A stretch of DNA of 28,556 nt from an uncultured Chthoniobacterales bacterium (GCA_934667795.1 CAKUMP010000004.1:1-28556); one strand, 5' to 3'; shown: positions 15,947-24,500, numbered from the stretch's first letter. Numbers and translations are program-made. The notes: generated by a model from the sequence alone, not told the origin.

Positions 15947-17074
15947 ATGGCATCCGACAGCAAAAAAAAATCCAGAACCGCAGCCAGAGGCACTTCTAAA
16001 AAACCTGCTGCTTCTGCAAAACGATCTTCTGCAAAAAAATCTGCGGCAAAAGCGCAACCCACCTCTTCTTATGCGGCTGCCGGTGTGGATGTGAATCTCG
16101 GCAACCAGGTGAAAACACGCCTGCAAAAGCTGGTTTCCTCGACACATGGTCCCGAAGTACTCGGTGGGATTGGCGGATTCGGCGGACTCTTCCAGCCGAA
16201 TTTTAAAGACATGAAAGAGCCCGTGCTCGTCAGCAGCATTGACGGCGTCGGCACCAAGCTCAAACTTGCTTTCGCTATGAACAAGCACGACTCCGTCGGG
16301 CAGGATCTGGTGAACCATTGTGTGGATGACATTGCGGTCATTGGAGCGCGCCCGCTCTTTTTTCTGGATTACATGGGGGCCGCGAAGCTGGAGCCACCCG
16401 TTTTCTTTGATGTCATCAAAGGATTTTCCAAAGCCTGTAAAGCAGCCGGCTGCGCATTGATCGGTGGAGAAACCGCTCAAATGCCGGGCATGTACCAGGA
16501 GGGAGAATACGATCTCGCAGGCTGTATCATCGGTGTGGTCGATCGTAAAAAAATGATCGATGGCTCAAAAATCCGCCCTGGTGACGTCATCCTCGGCCTC
16601 CCCGGGAATGGACTTCATACCAATGGATATTCGCTCGCGCGTAAAATCCTTTTTGACAAAATGAAGTTGAAACTGACGGATAAGCTACCGGGGCTCAAGC
16701 TCTCGGTTGGTGAGGAATTATTGCGTATCCATCCGAATTATCAGCCAACGCTTGCCAAAGTTCCACACGGAATCATTAAAGGGCTTGCCCATATTACGGG
16801 TGGCGGGCTCCTGGATAACCCACCGCGCATCCTGCCGGATAATTGCGATGCGGTCATCCAGACCAAATCCTGGAACCCACCTGCACTTTTCCGGATTCTT
16901 CAGGAAAATGGCCAGGTCGATCCACACGAAATGTACCAGGTTTTCAATATGGGTATCGGCATGATCGCCGTTGTTTCGCCAAAAAACCTTGAATCTACCG
17001 CTAAAGCCCTGAAAGCTAAACCTATCGGATATATCACCGCAGGAACCCGCTGCGTCCAATTGGACTTTTCTTAA
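15947..17074 (+). CDS. purM: Phosphoribosylformylglycinamidine cyclo-ligase with a basic N-terminal tail
   Basis: A 375-residue AIR synthetase that closes the imidazole ring of FGAM. The enzyme proper starts at about residue 40 (SYAAAGVD), with family motifs SSIDGVGTKLKLA, NHCVDDIAVIGARPLFFLDY, GGETAQMPGMY, NGLHTNGYSLAR and HITGGGLLDN. It is about 35 residues longer than usual because residues 2-38 form a Lys/Ala/Ser/Arg-rich tail (KKKSR, SKKP, SAKKSAAKA; 12 basic residues, no acidic ones after Asp4). The tail resembles bacterial histone H1-like segments. No internal Met lies between it and the conserved fold, so the upstream ATG is the only reasonable start. Confidence 0.95.
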   Translation: MASDSKKKSRTAARGTSKKPAASAKRSSAKKSAAKAQPTSSYAAAGVDVNLGNQVKTRLQKLVSSTHGPEVLGGIGGFGGLFQPNFKDMKEPVLVSSIDGVGTKLKLAFAMNKHDSVGQDLVNHCVDDIAVIGARPLFFLDYMGAAKLEPPVFFDVIKGFSKACKAAGCALIGGETAQMPGMYQEGEYDLAGCIIGVVDRKKMIDGSKIRPGDVILGLPGNGLHTNGYSLARKILFDKMKLKLTDKLPGLKLSVGEELLRIHPNYQPTLAKVPHGIIKGLAHITGGGLLDNPPRILPDNCDAVIQTKSWNPPALFRILQENGQVDPHEMYQVFNMGIGMIAVVSPKNLESTAKALKAKPIGYITAGTRCVQLDFS

Positions 17075-17098
17075 TACGTCCGCTTTTATTGACTATTC

Positions 17099-18028
17099 AT
17101 GGAAAATCGTATCTCCAATATTACCCAGGAATTACTGAATTCTTACCAGCAAGTCGGAGGCATCAATAATATTGATGGACTCAACCTCCCTTCCAAACAT
17201 GCTGTCGGGACAATTTGTGAAGATCTGCTCCAAATCCTTTTCCCCGGCTTCCATGACCGCGACCCCGTTTATTCTTCCGATATCGAACGCGTGACGTCGT
17301 TCCGCCTCGCCAACATTGCCGATAACCTCCGCACCGAAATCTGCAAAAGCCTTCGCATCAAAAATTCCGATTGCCCGGATGAAAAGGCAGAAGAAATGCT
17401 CTGTGCTTTTCTTTCCCGGATCCCATCTGTCCGCGAATTGCTCGCAACCGATGTGGAAGCAGCCTATGAAGGTGACCCGGCAGGCACCTCCTACGAAGAA
17501 ATCATTCTCGCATACCCGTTTCTGGAAACCATTTCCATCCAACGCCTCGCACATACCCTTTATAAACTGAAATTGCCTATCCTCCCGCGAATTATGACCG
17601 AATGGGCACATAGCCGTACCGGTATCGATATCCATCCGGGCGCAACCATCGGATCCCATTTCTTTATCGATCATGGTACCGGCGTGGTCATCGGCGAAAC
17701 CTGCATCATCGGCACCCACGTGAAATTATATCACAGTGTGACGCTCGGTGCGCGCAGCTTCAAAAAAGATCCCGATGGAAAAATTATCAAGGGCGGACAA
17801 CGTCACCCACAGGTCGAAGACCATGTGACAATTTACCCCGGGAGCACTATCCTCGGTGGCGAAACCGTGATCGGCACTCGTTCCACGATTGGAGGAAACG
17901 TTTTCCTCACCCACAGCGTCCCGCCAGATACTTTGGTGTATTACGAAGAACGGCAATTGAAAATTGTCAGTAAACGAAATCGCCCGGCCTCGTCTCCAAC
18001 GTCTCAAGCGTCCCATGCGTCGCAATAA
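17099..18028 (+). CDS. cysE: Serine O-acetyltransferase
   Basis: A 309-residue protein that transfers acetyl from acetyl-CoA to serine, the committed step of cysteine synthesis. An N-terminal helical domain (about residues 1-165) is followed by a left-handed parallel beta-helix of hexapeptide repeats (about 170-280): HSRTGIDIHPGATIG, FIDHGTGVVIGET, YHSVTLG, GGQRHPQVEDHVTI and GGNVFLTHSVPPD. These match the CysE/EpsC pattern including the catalytic histidines in IDHGTG and YHSVT. The N-terminal domain is of the long type. It follows purM by 24 nt and the SprT-like gene overlaps its end, so it is probably transcribed with the pur genes. Confidence 0.93.
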   Translation: MENRISNITQELLNSYQQVGGINNIDGLNLPSKHAVGTICEDLLQILFPGFHDRDPVYSSDIERVTSFRLANIADNLRTEICKSLRIKNSDCPDEKAEEMLCAFLSRIPSVRELLATDVEAAYEGDPAGTSYEEIILAYPFLETISIQRLAHTLYKLKLPILPRIMTEWAHSRTGIDIHPGATIGSHFFIDHGTGVVIGETCIIGTHVKLYHSVTLGARSFKKDPDGKIIKGGQRHPQVEDHVTIYPGSTILGGETVIGTRSTIGGNVFLTHSVPPDTLVYYEERQLKIVSKRNRPASSPTSQASHASQ

Positions 18029-18728
18029 TCCAGGTAAATCCGATCCTCACCCACGTACTCGCTCGCAGCAACTGGAACTGGAACTTTTTCCATCCACCCC
18101 TCGTTCTCCTTCACCACCCCACTCTCCTCATCCGATCCATCCGACCCATCCGTCCAAGACTGCTATCGCCCAGCCCCAACAGCCCCATCCCGTTCCGTTT
18201 TCTCATGATCCTCAAGCACTCCTGCTTTCCCTGACTTCCACCGCAGTCACGCTCACGCGTAACCTCGGGTTCATCGAACTCGCACGCAAACTCCGCATCA
18301 TCTGGAACCCACGCCTGACTTCCACTGCCGGACGCGCCTTTCATCAGTTCCACAGAATTGAACTCAATCCACTCCTGCTGCAGCTTTCGACTAATGAGCT
18401 GGATCGCATTCTGAAACATGAACTCGCCCACCTCCTCGCACATGCCGCCCACCCCAGAAAACGCATCGCCAGTCATGGCCGCGAATGGCGCGCCGCATGT
18501 ATCGCTCTCGGAATCCCCAACGAATCCAGTCGTCACACCCTCCCCCTTCCCACCCGCTCCATCACCCCCAAATATTTCTACCGTTGCCCTCATTGCTTCG
18601 ACACCATCTCGCGCGTCCGCCCGTTCCGCCGCACCTCTATCTACGCCTGCTCCCATTGTTGTAAAAAATTTAACCACGGAAAATTTTCCAAAAAATTCCA
18701 GTTCGTGAGAATCGCATCACCGATTTAG
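18015..18728 (+). CDS. SprT-like zinc metalloprotease-type protein
   Basis: A 237-residue protein with the SprT/Spartan active-site pattern HELAH (135-139) and a third ligand histidine in ASHGREW, followed by a C-terminal four-cysteine zinc ribbon (YRCPHC ... YACSHCC). Residues of about 27-60 form a Ser/Pro/His-rich linker (SPSPPHSPHPIHPTHPS) with period-like CATCCGACC coding. The SprT family acts on DNA-associated or unfolded proteins; the bacterial role is poorly known. The ATG at 18015 overlaps the cysE stop by 14 nt; a frame open from 17964 would overlap further and is not preferred. Its last 12 nt overlap the end of the convergent glycan-enzyme gene, and no terminator hairpin lies between them. 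Confidence 0.82.
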   Translation: MRRNNPGKSDPHPRTRSQQLELELFPSTPRSPSPPHSPHPIHPTHPSKTAIAQPQQPHPVPFSHDPQALLLSLTSTAVTLTRNLGFIELARKLRIIWNPRLTSTAGRAFHQFHRIELNPLLLQLSTNELDRILKHELAHLLAHAAHPRKRIASHGREWRAACIALGIPNESSRHTLPLPTRSITPKYFYRCPHCFDTISRVRPFRRTSIYACSHCCKKFNHGKFSKKFQFVRIASPI

Positions 18729-21700
18729 ATTTAACAAAATAAAATTTTCTTTCGGCACATCTACGCTCGCGCCTTGCACATCCATCTCTTTGCCGGAAAC
18801 CAGATCCACGAGTTTCGCTCGGGATGCATCCAGTCCCAATGCTTTCCAATTGATCTGCAACGTTCCGCTTTGATCATTTTTTGTAAAATTCCCAATCACG
18901 ATCAGCACATCTTCCTCATTTTTATACACACTCACCGCCAATTGCGAATTCGATGGTACAACCAGTTTTTGCTCCCAGTACGGGAAAAATTCTGTTTCCT
19001 GGTTTCGGATCCACGGATTCACCAATTCCAAATGCCGGGCAACATACTCCGCATTCGACCAGACATTCCAAAGCGGCGTGTCATTTAACAGAGCCTGTGT
19101 CAGGAAAGTGGCATTCAGCACTTCGGAATCCTGATCCTCTTTCGGTCCCACTTGTCCATAATTCGGCAACAACATTACATTTACGCCTTGTTGATGTCCA
19201 AAGATCGCCTGCCATTTATCGGGTGGATACAAATCAAAATAACTCGGCGTCTGCACCATTCGATGATTGATTTCCTCGCCTTCCAGAACCGCATCTGAAA
19301 ACCCATGAGCAACCGACGTCAGCCCGCCAGACATATGCAGAATCAACGCAGGAGGAATATCTCCAATGGGTTCACTTTCGTGCAGCGAAACATACAGATT
19401 TCGCAAATATTTTCGCAATGCCAATACTGGAGTCGTCACATGTGCGGTTCCATCCGGTGAGCGATACCCACAGCCATGATGCTCATTTGCACAGGGATAC
19501 GCTTTCGCACAATCCACATAAATCGCGCGCAGCCCGGCATGTTGAACCATCTGATCATAATACCAGGGTTGAAACCGCCCACTTCCGGAATTGACGCACC
19601 CCCACTGATACGCCCCGTAGGGATTTTTCCATTCCGTTCCAAAAACTTCCCACTCCGTGGATGCCGGGGAAACAATATCCGGCGCCAGGTAATACGCCAT
19701 GTTCATCCCCTTTTCCCACCAGCGATCCAGCTCCGTTTTTAATACGGAAAAATTCTTTGGCAATGCCCCTGTTATCCCCTGATGCGTCGCATAGTCAAAA
19801 ATCGTACGATCCATACTCCATGGATTCCCGATGCTCTTATAGGGGTCGGGAGACATACGAATGTTCCTCCGAACCCATGCGTTGTCTCGCACCGGCGTCG
19901 CTTGCACTCCGAACAGGTAGTGAATTTTTTCATCCGTTTCAAATGCTTTATCCACGACACGGACACGCAACGCATCTTTGTCCGTCCCTTTTAAAAACTG
20001 AATCACTTTCTCCGGATCCTGATGACTCCAATACTGATTGGATTCCGTAAACCAGGTCAGCCCGAAATCGTGATTTCCAACCCAGATATGGGGAAGGTAC
20101 TCGCCCAGTTGTTCTGGCTGGAATGCTCCCTGAATCACTTTTCGATGGTGATTATGGGCATAAATTCTTTCTGCAACGCCCGATTTCAATGGAACATTTA
20201 CCTGAACCTCCTGCACGTTCATTTTTCCATTTACCGGAGTCATTTCCAGTTCCACATACCACAGGCCGTCAAACTCCACATGCGTCTTTGCAATGACAGA
20301 AGCGGATGCGGTCTTTCCTTCCAATGTATAAACACCTTCCCATGCAAGCTTCTGATTCCATTTCGGTGTGGCTTCCCACTTTACTTTTTCTCCATCCAGC
20401 ATGATATCCAAAGTCACTGGTTCAGGAATCAACAACACACCTTGCGTCCTTACAGATGCCGGGAACGGTGCGTTTTGCAATTGATACGTACGCCCCCATA
20501 CTTCCAGTGCATTTTTTGCATAGACAATATCTGTCCACGGCTTTGGTACCTTGGTTAATTGCGGATCCCACTCCAGCCATTCTGGCCGTCCAATATGTTT
20601 GTACACCCGCTCATGTTCCGCAACCTGTTCCCCGTTTTCTTTCAGCCACTGGATCTGGAACGTGTAAATTCCGGGAGCAATGCGGCTTCCATCCAGTGCA
20701 TGTTTCCACTCCTGGGCATTTTCTTCAATGGAAATGGCCTCTTTCTTCACCTCTTTTCCATCTGCATCCACAACACGAATAACCGCACTGCTTGCAAAAA
20801 GCCCGGGGGCAGAAATCATCAATTTCTGTGCCTCAAAATCTGTCCGAATCTGAAATGCGGTTGCCGACTGAACCGCCATCGGGATGGATTGACGCAACAA
20901 TGGTTGTCCATTTTCTCCCAATGCTTCCAACAGTAAATTCGACTGCTGCCCGCCCGGCAGTTTTACTTCAAAATGGACGGAACCATCCTCTGCAATATCC
21001 TCCTGCCTGCTTTCTACTACGGTGTCTTCTCCTTGCAGAAGAGAAATGTTCATTTTGGTCATTTCTTTCGCCCCTGTCGCGGGTTGCAGATCTCCTTTTA
21101 TCACAGCGTTCTGCAATGCAAGATCATCGATCGACAAACGATACCCGTCCTTTTTTTCACCAAAAATCAATTCCCCCATGTGCGAATAAAACGATTGGGG
21201 CGTGTACGACCAGGACGTCTGCGCATCCGGTTCCACCGTCCGCCAGTTACGGACAAAATTCCCCAGCCATCGCATTCCGGGTTTTACTTCACCGTTAAAA
21301 ATATTGGCAATCGGGACTCTGAGTTCTGCGTACCAGAATCCTTCGTACAAAGTTGTTTTATATTCCCAATCCGCTTTCCATTGATCATTCTTCGCCTGAC
21401 GCGAGGCATAAAACCCTTGAGAATTGGCAACATATTGAAAACAATTTACCGGGTCATTATCCGGAGCAAAAAAGATTTCAATGGCATCATCCTTGTAAAT
21501 CCCCATGTTGCCATTCTCTTTGGTTTCCGAACGCAACTGCATCCCCGGGGCAGCGGAAACCATCATCAAATAAATATTCTTCGCATCATAACAAATGTAT
21601 GTCCGAAAAATCTGTTCCGGATTCACCTCCGGAATGATTGCCCGAATCCCGCCAAATAAAACGGTCGCGTGATCCCATTCTCCGGAGGAAAGCACGCCAT

Positions 21701-22451
21701 CAATGACCGGTGGAGTGCTCACAAAAGGAATCGTTGCCGCGGAAGAAGGAACATTTTTTAATTTCATTGCTGCCGTTTGTTTTTTTGCAGCCAACTCTTC
21801 GATCGCATCTGGCGTCAGCACTCCCTCCTGAAGAAAAAGTTCTGCAAAAACCGTTCGGAATATTTCGCCATCCGCTTTTCTGTTGCCTGGCGACAAACGG
21901 ATACTGCTGAATGCCCCTTCCGGAACCTGATGGTCCTTGATGCCGGCAGAAGCCGCCTCTCGCCCATCCAGATATAAAATAATCTGCCTGTCCTTAACCG
22001 ACCAGGTGACCGCAACATGATGCCATTCGTTCTTTTGCCAATCTTCAATCAATTTGTGCGCCAATGTAAACGAAGCATTCCTCCCGCCTTCCGAAGGCCG
22101 CCCGTATAAAAAAATCAGCCCCAATTGATTCTGGTCTTTCTTGTATTTATAAATACTCCACCACGCCGTTTCCGTTTTCGCACTTGCCAGATGCACAAAA
22201 TCTTCTTCCTGCCCATCCCAGTTCACTGGCCGCACCCAAGCCGAAAAACTTCCCTCGTCCAATGGAAATGCTTTGCCTAATTCCAATCCCGTCCCACCTT
22301 CTCCAGGCGTAATCATTGCTCCAAATGCAGCATCCTCCACTACTTCCTCTTCCACCACTTGTGCCTCCACCCCCTCCAGAAAATTTTCCGCTTCACCCTT
22401 CGGCAAAAATAAAAAAATCAAACATCCAAAAAATGTCCACCACGTTTTCAT
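18717..22451 (-). CDS. Large secreted LamG / CBM9-like / GH123-like glycan-active protein
   Basis: A 1244-residue exported protein. Signal peptide: residues 1-21 (FFGCLIFLFLPKGEA). Residues about 55-222 are a LamG concanavalin-like domain (SFSAWVRP, WHHVAVTWSVKDRQIILYLDG). Residues 245-440 are a CBM9/DOMON-like carbohydrate-binding domain (PPVIDGVLSSGEWDHA, DDAIEIFFAP). Beta-sandwich linkers cover about 450-620. Residues 625-1150 resemble the GH123 N-terminal/DUF6067 type (TKVPKPWTDIVYAKNALEVWGRTY) and a TIM-barrel region with IYVDCAKAYPCANEHHGCGYRSPDG, where Asp980 is a candidate acidic residue. A C-terminal beta-domain ends the protein. Catalysis and substrate are inferred; it may be an amino-sugar or sulfated-glycan hydrolase. 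AAGGA lies 13 nt before the ATG. It is the last gene of the gntR operon, 17 nt after the PEP-CTERM gene. Confidence 0.85.
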   Translation of the reverse strand: MKTWWTFFGCLIFLFLPKGEAENFLEGVEAQVVEEEVVEDAAFGAMITPGEGGTGLELGKAFPLDEGSFSAWVRPVNWDGQEEDFVHLASAKTETAWWSIYKYKKDQNQLGLIFLYGRPSEGGRNASFTLAHKLIEDWQKNEWHHVAVTWSVKDRQIILYLDGREAASAGIKDHQVPEGAFSSIRLSPGNRKADGEIFRTVFAELFLQEGVLTPDAIEELAAKKQTAAMKLKNVPSSAATIPFVSTPPVIDGVLSSGEWDHATVLFGGIRAIIPEVNPEQIFRTYICYDAKNIYLMMVSAAPGMQLRSETKENGNMGIYKDDAIEIFFAPDNDPVNCFQYVANSQGFYASRQAKNDQWKADWEYKTTLYEGFWYAELRVPIANIFNGEVKPGMRWLGNFVRNWRTVEPDAQTSWSYTPQSFYSHMGELIFGEKKDGYRLSIDDLALQNAVIKGDLQPATGAKEMTKMNISLLQGEDTVVESRQEDIAEDGSVHFEVKLPGGQQSNLLLEALGENGQPLLRQSIPMAVQSATAFQIRTDFEAQKLMISAPGLFASSAVIRVVDADGKEVKKEAISIEENAQEWKHALDGSRIAPGIYTFQIQWLKENGEQVAEHERVYKHIGRPEWLEWDPQLTKVPKPWTDIVYAKNALEVWGRTYQLQNAPFPASVRTQGVLLIPEPVTLDIMLDGEKVKWEATPKWNQKLAWEGVYTLEGKTASASVIAKTHVEFDGLWYVELEMTPVNGKMNVQEVQVNVPLKSGVAERIYAHNHHRKVIQGAFQPEQLGEYLPHIWVGNHDFGLTWFTESNQYWSHQDPEKVIQFLKGTDKDALRVRVVDKAFETDEKIHYLFGVQATPVRDNAWVRRNIRMSPDPYKSIGNPWSMDRTIFDYATHQGITGALPKNFSVLKTELDRWWEKGMNMAYYLAPDIVSPASTEWEVFGTEWKNPYGAYQWGCVNSGSGRFQPWYYDQMVQHAGLRAIYVDCAKAYPCANEHHGCGYRSPDGTAHVTTPVLALRKYLRNLYVSLHESEPIGDIPPALILHMSGGLTSVAHGFSDAVLEGEEINHRMVQTPSYFDLYPPDKWQAIFGHQQGVNVMLLPNYGQVGPKEDQDSEVLNATFLTQALLNDTPLWNVWSNAEYVARHLELVNPWIRNQETEFFPYWEQKLVVPSNSQLAVSVYKNEEDVLIVIGNFTKNDQSGTLQINWKALGLDASRAKLVDLVSGKEMDVQGASVDVPKENFILLNLNR

Positions 22452-22468
22452 GCGTATTGATTATTCCT

Positions 22469-23185
22469 TCAAATCACATTTTTCTTTTTCCGACGACCGC
22501 AACCGGTATGCCCCAACATTAGTCCGATACCACCCAAGACGCCCAGCAAAGCGGCTCCCGGTTCTGGTATCGCGACGCCTGTCATGTAATACACAGCAGA
22601 CTGCGTGGGAATCGCAATCAGATTGGCTGAAACCGACGGGTTATAATAATAAAAATGTTCTCCGAATGGCTGTGTTCCTAACGTGGAAAGAGTGATGGCC
22701 ATAGAGCTGTTTGGGGTTTGTTCATTAAACGCCAGACGAAACCCATAAATTTTATTTGCTTCAACCGCGACGGACTCCCCCAGGTCAAAATTCACATATT
22801 GTGCACCGACCCCTAAGCTGGGAAGAACTCCGGTTTGTGACCAGACGGTTGTGCGCCCGCCATTAAGGGTTGCTCCGGTAAACTCATCAATAAACAAGGT
22901 AAATGTACGCGTATATCCTCCTGCAGGCGATGCTCCTGCAGTATATAAAGCAATACTTTCCAGTTCAAAAGCAAAGTCCGATGTAAATAACTGTCCGACC
23001 TCATTGTATGGTTGGGTCGCTTCACTCCACTTCCACGTATTCCCACCACGATTTGCCGAAGGAGGCAAAGGGACACTCATCATAATGTCCTCTGTTGGTA
23101 CACTCGAACTATAAGTAACTATGACCGCGGAAAATGCAGAATGCGCAACAGCCGTCATCATGATGGTCATCAGAATTTTTTTCAT
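22469..23185 (-). CDS. PEP-CTERM sorting-signal exported protein
   Basis: A 238-residue exported protein. Signal peptide: residues 1-20 (MKKILMTIMMTAVAHSAFSA). The body (21-200) is predicted beta-rich with FTLFIDEFTGATLNGG and VNFDLGESVAVEANKIYGFRLAFNE, a choice-of-anchor-like sandwich. The C-terminus is a full PEP-CTERM tripartite signal: IPEPG (206-210), a hydrophobic helix (211-226) and a basic end RRKKK. Proteins with this signal are processed by an exosortase and delivered to the cell surface or extracellular matrix in bacteria that make exopolysaccharide; no exosortase lies in this window. A GGAG ribosome binding site lies about 9 nt upstream. It lies between gntR (60 nt upstream) and the glycan-active gene (17 nt downstream). 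Confidence 0.9.
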   Translation of the reverse strand: MKKILMTIMMTAVAHSAFSAVIVTYSSSVPTEDIMMSVPLPPSANRGGNTWKWSEATQPYNEVGQLFTSDFAFELESIALYTAGASPAGGYTRTFTLFIDEFTGATLNGGRTTVWSQTGVLPSLGVGAQYVNFDLGESVAVEANKIYGFRLAFNEQTPNSSMAITLSTLGTQPFGEHFYYYNPSVSANLIAIPTQSAVYYMTGVAIPEPGAALLGVLGGIGLMLGHTGCGRRKKKNVI

Positions 23186-23245
23186 ATTACAGTCTCCAAT
23201 TTTTTCATTCGAGAATAAAATTTCCCATATCCCTATTTTTGTGTT

Positions 23246-24391
23246 TTACAAACAAATATCCGACGGTGCCGTCATCTCTTTTTCTGCCTCCCATTCCATC
23301 CCTCGTGCAGCGACAAACGGAATGGTTATACGCCTCGGTACGTCCTGATATTCCAGACATTTTTTCATATGGTCTGCACAGATTTGCGCCAGCGTTCTGG
23401 TAGAAACAAAGCAACGAATCAAGCGAGGTCGTGGAGCAATTTTCACAGCATCCGATCCCCAGTTGCCAACCCCTGTCTCGACACTTCCTTCCAGCTTCTT
23501 AATCGTCGCAATACAACTTTCCAGAATCATATCACTCTCAATAAAAATACAGTCCGGCCGACAAGGCGATTTAGTCCACATCTTCTCAATCGCGCGCTTT
23601 GCTTCTACCGGATCAATTCCACTGATATTTTTGTAAATATTCTCTTCCGCAATTCGCACCCCATAATCCGATGCATGCCGTTGGAAAATTTCCAGAAAAT
23701 GCAGACTCGATTCCCCTGGACCATCTTTCGCAAGAATCGCCATCCGCGTATGCCCACGCTCTCTAAAATAGGCCAATACTCTGCGCACCACCCCTTCGTA
23801 ATCCGTTGATACTTTTACATCCGAAGCACTACTCGGTCCCACAATCGGAATCCCTCGTTTCTCCAATTCCTTCCCCCAAGACGCATGCCGCTTCGCAAAA
23901 ATCGGCACAACCCCTGCTATCGTGTTCTTCTGCAGTTCATCATAAAATTCCCGACACGTCAGTTCCCCAATTTCTACTCCCAATCGCAAATATCCAAGAT
24001 ACGGACGCGTGGCAATTTTATGCTTCAAAAATGCCAGACGCAGTTCCTGCAGCATTTTCACATACACCGGTGATAATTCTTCATCCGAAATGTCTGCTTC
24101 CAGCAATATTCCCACATGCCTCCGTTTCTGCGCAAACATATCCAGCAAAAATGTCCCTCGCCCCTGCTGTCTCTCCACCCATCCCTCCTGCTCCAACGTC
24201 TGCATCGCCTGCCTCACCGTCGTGATCGATACCCCATACTCCCGAACATACTCCGCTTCTGTCGGTAACCGAGCCCCCACCTCCAACCCACGAAATGATC
24301 GCACCATCTCCTTCTTCACCCTCTGATACAACGGCTCCTCTCGCCTCTCCCCCTGCCCTTCTCCCACAGAATCTGTATCACCAGCATTCAT
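23246..24391 (-). CDS. GntR/LacI-type hybrid transcriptional regulator
   Basis: A 381-residue regulator with an N-terminal GntR winged helix (about residues 19-83: LYQRVKKEM, ARLPTEAEYVREYGVS, TVRQAMQTLEQEGWVERQQGRGTF in two parts) joined to a periplasmic-binding-protein-like LacI/AraR sensor (about 92-370), with HVGILLEADI, VPIFAKRH and CIFIESD. This architecture is that of AraR-like sugar-responsive repressors, so the ligand is probably a mono- or oligosaccharide. It heads the operon with the PEP-CTERM and glycan-active genes. A perfect palindrome 5 nt before the start overlaps the promoter, so it probably represses itself and the operon. The likely transcription start is only a few bases upstream of the ATG, which suggests a leaderless mRNA. 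Confidence 0.92.
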   Translation of the reverse strand: MNAGDTDSVGEGQGERREEPLYQRVKKEMVRSFRGLEVGARLPTEAEYVREYGVSITTVRQAMQTLEQEGWVERQQGRGTFLLDMFAQKRRHVGILLEADISDEELSPVYVKMLQELRLAFLKHKIATRPYLGYLRLGVEIGELTCREFYDELQKNTIAGVVPIFAKRHASWGKELEKRGIPIVGPSSASDVKVSTDYEGVVRRVLAYFRERGHTRMAILAKDGPGESSLHFLEIFQRHASDYGVRIAEENIYKNISGIDPVEAKRAIEKMWTKSPCRPDCIFIESDMILESCIATIKKLEGSVETGVGNWGSDAVKIAPRPRLIRCFVSTRTLAQICADHMKKCLEYQDVPRRITIPFVAARGMEWEAEKEMTAPSDICL

Positions 24392-24396
24392 AACAG

Positions 24397-24418
24397 AAAA
24401 TTCATAACTATGAATTTT
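24397..24418. promoter_or_regulatory. Palindromic operator of the gntR operon
   Basis: Perfect 10-bp arms AAAATTCATA (24397-24406) and TATGAATTTT (24409-24418) flank the dinucleotide AC. The site lies 5 nt ahead of the gntR start codon and covers its -10 element and most of the -35 to -10 spacer. A further direct half-site, ATTCATAAC, lies at 24386-24394, 14 nt from the equivalent bases of the palindrome and running over the start codon. Repression by the neighbouring GntR/LacI-type protein is inferred from symmetry and position. Confidence 0.75.
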
Positions 24419-24429
24419 AAGGAGGTCAA
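24401..24429 (-). promoter_or_regulatory. Sigma-70-type promoter of the gntR operon
   Basis: On the minus strand TTGACC (24429-24424) and TATGAA (24406-24401) are separated by 17 nt (24423-24407), close to the consensus hexamers and spacing. Transcription would start about 24394, some two to five bases before the gntR ATG at 24391, giving a leaderless or nearly leaderless message. The palindromic operator overlaps the -10 box. Confidence 0.65.
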
Positions 24430-24500
24430 GAATTTATTTTTGACACAACCCCTGGGGGTTCGCAGTTTTTTTGGAAGCGACGATGTCCCGGTCAGCAGAA

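Noticed and set aside
17964..18014. Earlier start for the SprT-like gene
   Set aside because: It would overlap cysE by 65 nt with no gain in conserved residues.
23201..23222. Second operator before the PEP-CTERM gene
   Set aside because: ATTC-GA-GAAT with flanking A/T is only a short palindrome and does not match the gntR operator.
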